Shown here piece after piece: positions 61,975 to 64,000 of a stretch of DNA of 64,000 bases. A program made the position numbers and the translations under genes. Numbering within the stretch: position 1 is the first letter of the stretch; the number at the start of each line of letters is the position of its first letter. Below the pieces are notes generated by a model. That model did no database searches, had not been told where the DNA came from, and worked only from the letters and a program-made list of their open reading frames with translations. This DNA comes from Sinorhizobium sp. 8-89. GTDB lineage: Bacteria > Pseudomonadota > Alphaproteobacteria > Rhizobiales > Rhizobiaceae. Where the stretch lies: NCBI RefSeq assembly GCF_030124325.1, contig NZ_JASKLR010000002.1, positions 498,528-562,527 on the forward strand, in the 5' to 3' direction.

Positions 61975-62421
61975 ATGACCTATAGAAAGACCGACGAAGC
62001 GGTTAGCAAGCTTACACCCGAGCAGTTTCGGGTGACCCAGCAGAATGGCACCGAACGCCCCTTCACCGGGGAGTACACTGACAACAAAAGGCCGGGAATC
62101 TATGTCGACATCGTTTCCGGCGAGCCGCTGTTCGCCTCGGCCGACAAGTTCGATTCCGGCTGCGGCTGGCCGAGCTTCACCAAGCCGATCGTACCGGCAA
62201 ATGTCAACGAACTCAGGGATAACTCGCATGGCATGATCCGCACCGAGGTCCGCTCGGTGCATGGCGACAGCCATCTCGGTCATGTGTTTCCCGACGGCCC
62301 TGAAGACCGGGGCGGACTACGTTACTGCATCAATTCCGCCGCGCTGCGCTTCATTCCGCGCGAGGAAATGGAGGCCGAGGGCTACGGCGCCTATATCAAC
62401 CAGGTAGAGGATATCAAATGA
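61975..62421 (+). CDS. msrB: Methionine sulfoxide reductase B (zinc-less form)
   Basis: A 148-residue protein. [16 protein letters not shown] and [12 protein letters not shown] hold the catalytic Cys (in RYC) and the substrate Trp. The two CxxC pairs that bind zinc in many MsrBs are replaced ([18 protein letters not shown]), so this is a zinc-free type. Reduces methionine-R-sulfoxide with thioredoxin. Its stop overlaps the msrA start by 4 bases. Confidence 0.9.
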   Translation: MTYRKTDEAVSKLTPEQFRVTQQNGTERPFTGEYTDNKRPGIYVDIVSGEPLFASADKFDSGCGWPSFTKPIVPANVNELRDNSHGMIRTEVRSVHGDSHLGHVFPDGPEDRGGLRYCINSAALRFIPREEMEAEGYGAYINQVEDIK

Positions 62422-62924
62422 CCAAGAGAGCTGTTTTGGCTGGTGGTTGCTTCTGGGGCATGCAGGACTTGATCCGCAAGCTCCCCGGCATCATCGAGAC
62501 CCGCGTGGGCTACACTGGCGGCGACGTGCCGAACGCGACGTACCGCAATCACGGTACCCACGCCGAAGGCATCGAAATAATCTTCGATCCCGAGAAGATC
62601 AGCTACAGGCGGATTCTGGAGTTCTTCTTCCAGATCCACGATCCGACCACGAAGAACCGACAGGGCAACGACATCGGCACCTCCTACCGCTCGGCGATCT
62701 ACTATGTCGACGACGAGCAGAAGCGAGTTGCCGAGGACACGATTGCAGACGTCGAGGCTTCGGGCCTGTGGCCGGGCAAGGTCGTGACCGAAGTCGAGCC
62801 GGTGGGAGACTTCTGGGAGGCGGAGACGGAGCACCAGGATTACCTGGAGAACTACCCCAGCGGCTACACCTGCCACTTCCCGCGCCCAAACTGGGTGCTG
62901 CCCCGGCGCTCGGCGGCCGAATAA
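62418..62924 (+). CDS. msrA: Methionine sulfoxide reductase A
   Basis: A 168-residue protein: [29 protein letters not shown] has the catalytic GCFW at residues 10-13. [14 protein letters not shown] and [19 protein letters not shown] are conserved. Reduces methionine-S-sulfoxide with thioredoxin. It is translated from the msrB message through the ATGA overlap. Confidence 0.92.
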   Translation: MTKRAVLAGGCFWGMQDLIRKLPGIIETRVGYTGGDVPNATYRNHGTHAEGIEIIFDPEKISYRRILEFFFQIHDPTTKNRQGNDIGTSYRSAIYYVDDEQKRVAEDTIADVEASGLWPGKVVTEVEPVGDFWEAETEHQDYLENYPSGYTCHFPRPNWVLPRRSAAE

Positions 62925-63262
62925 CCGGCCGCCTGTCTCCGGCCGCGGCGTTTGTTGTCGCGTTCGTAGCTGCTCATCGAGGCAGCCCGGAAGCGACGGT
63001 ATGTCAATCACCATGACGTCGCTCATTGAGAGCGCCTGCACTTCCAAGGCGAACAAGATCGCCGAACGATTGAAGTGCTGTCCGCCCAAAAAGATTTGGG
63101 CCACAAAAGGTGCTATCCTCGGCCCATTCACGTTCAGGAGCCGTCTCTTGCGACATCCGGGCGGATTCCACGTTGGAAGGCGCGGAAGGCATACGTCGCT
63201 GCAAGCGCCCAAAGGTCAGGAGCGTCAAATAGTCGTCGCGATCCCAATTTAGGAGAAGATCG
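62925..63262. other. Intergenic, nothing firm
   Basis: About 340 bases. An 83-codon plus-strand frame (63001-63252) lacks similarity and has a weak start. Confidence 0.4.
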
Positions 63263-63991
63263 ATGCATGGCAAGTTGCACCCGCTGCTGGAAGAGGCTCT
63301 GGAAGCGCATGGCGGGCACGACCACTGGCGCAAGTTCAAGGGTATTGCCTCGACCATACTGACCGGTGGAAAGCTATGGGAGCTGAAAGGCGCTCCTTTG
63401 ATCCCTGTGCCGCGGCGTGCAACAAGCGAGTTCCACCGGCAGTGGACCCGAGTTACTCCCTTTGGAGAACCGGATTGGACGATGACCTGGACCCCCGACC
63501 ATGTGGAGATCACTGCCGGGGATGGCTCTGTTATCGCCGAGCGAAACAACCGACGTGAAGCGTTCGATAGCAGCTTCAACGGACAATGGGACCCGCTGAA
63601 CCTCGCCTACTTCAACGGCTATGCCATGTGGACGTACCATGCGACGCCGTTCGTTTTCGGCGAGCCCGGCTATGAAGCTCGCGACATTGCTTCGATCGAG
63701 AACGAAGATGAGACGCTTCGCGGGGTAGCCGTGCTGTTCCCGGAAAGCGTACACAGCCACACGCGGGAACAGCGCTTCTACTTCGGTGCGGATGGGCTGC
63801 TGCGCCGTCACGATTATACGGTTGATGTGTGGGCGGACACGCCGGCTGCACACTTCATATCTGATTACGTCGACGTAGACGGACTGAAGTACCCGACCCG
63901 CCGCAGCGTGTTCACACTCAAGCCGGATCGCACTCTCGACCGCGATTTCAACGCCGTCACGATCGAACTGTCGGACTACGCGCTGTTCTGA
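63263..63991 (+). CDS. Uncharacterised conserved protein
   Basis: A 242-residue protein: LHPLLEEALEAHGGHDHWRKFKGIASTILTGG, FGEPDWTMTWTPDHVEITAGDG, and HSHTREQRFYFGADGLLRRHDYTVDVWADTPAAHFISDYVDVDGLKYPTRRSVF. It looks like a beta-rich lipid- or ligand-binding fold, with no signal peptide. AGGAG precedes the ATG. Related proteins occur in many bacteria without assigned function. Confidence 0.6.
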   Translation: MHGKLHPLLEEALEAHGGHDHWRKFKGIASTILTGGKLWELKGAPLIPVPRRATSEFHRQWTRVTPFGEPDWTMTWTPDHVEITAGDGSVIAERNNRREAFDSSFNGQWDPLNLAYFNGYAMWTYHATPFVFGEPGYEARDIASIENEDETLRGVAVLFPESVHSHTREQRFYFGADGLLRRHDYTVDVWADTPAAHFISDYVDVDGLKYPTRRSVFTLKPDRTLDRDFNAVTIELSDYALF

Positions 63992-64000
63992 GATTACTGG

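Noticed and set aside
63001..63252. 83-codon plus-strand frame between msrA and the last gene
   Set aside because: Weak start and no recognisable product.

Overview
The window looks like a Rhizobiaceae replicon, most likely Sinorhizobium/Ensifer or a close relative. It is GC-rich with Shine-Dalgarno-led genes, and carries two RTX-repeat exoproteins, Tat and Sec signal peptides, alphaproteobacterial DUF families (DUF1127, DUF2277, DUF6494, DUF411) and many dispersed intergenic palindromes of the kind found in rhizobia (RIME-like). The genus is inferred from gene content and repeats. No rRNA, tRNA, CRISPR array, replication origin or complete insertion sequence was seen. The mix of catabolic, detoxification and stress genes, with several decayed genes, suits a megaplasmid, chromid or accessory chromosomal region.

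Layout. 1-2.9 kb: 3' part of a serralysin-type RTX metalloprotease. 3-7.2 kb: YbaY-like exported protein, methyltransferase, DnaB-like ATPase, arginase-family hydrolase, VOC protein. 7.5-11 kb: a periplasmic redox operon (di-haem cytochrome c, HiPIP, DUF2231 membrane protein, PQQ-dependent dehydrogenase). 11-14.8 kb: glycolipid-binding-like protein, class C beta-lactamase, exported RidA-like protein and a TetR regulator facing a very strong double palindrome. 15-20.1 kb: GreA-like factor, Stf0 sulfotransferase, cupin, small DUF proteins, VOC protein, alpha-carbonic anhydrase, deaminase. 20.4-27.3 kb: a mostly minus-strand detoxification block with cupin, NmrA reductase, a frameshifted MarR regulator, VOC protein and two epoxide hydrolases flanking an SDR, followed by an AhpD-like gene. 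28-36 kb: mixed single genes, including a C45 acyltransferase-like hydrolase, an AadA-like nucleotidyltransferase, a membrane-anchored adenylate cyclase and an O-methyltransferase. 36-37.7 kb: a decayed zone with a frameshifted P-loop kinase, a GIY-YIG pseudogene and several repeat copies. 37.7-39.6 kb: a divergent NmrA/LysR pair.

39.8-43.6 kb is a copper cassette: Met/His-rich exported protein, multicopper oxidase, DUF411 protein, a 41-residue Met-rich membrane peptide, cytochrome c and SCO. Then come D-Ala-D-Ala ligase, a LysR/RidA pair, a DUF1232 protein, a second RTX protein with an unusually AT-rich upstream region, an iron permease-like protein, an acyltransferase-3, an intact paralogue of the frameshifted kinase, a GST, a MocR/PdxR regulator divergent from a cupin plus AhpD-like gene, an epimerase and a lone pyruvate dehydrogenase E1-alpha.

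58-63 kb is a redox-stress island: TetR with repeated operators, DUF417/RclC-like membrane protein, DUF1127, thioredoxin reductase, LysR, and overlapping msrB-msrA. Thioredoxin reductase would feed the methionine sulfoxide reductases, and the RclC-like protein suggests reactive chlorine or oxygen as the trigger. The candidates most worth following are the cytochrome/HiPIP/PQQ operon, the double-palindrome TetR/RidA locus, the copper cassette with its small Met-rich peptide, and the TetR-operator redox-stress island.
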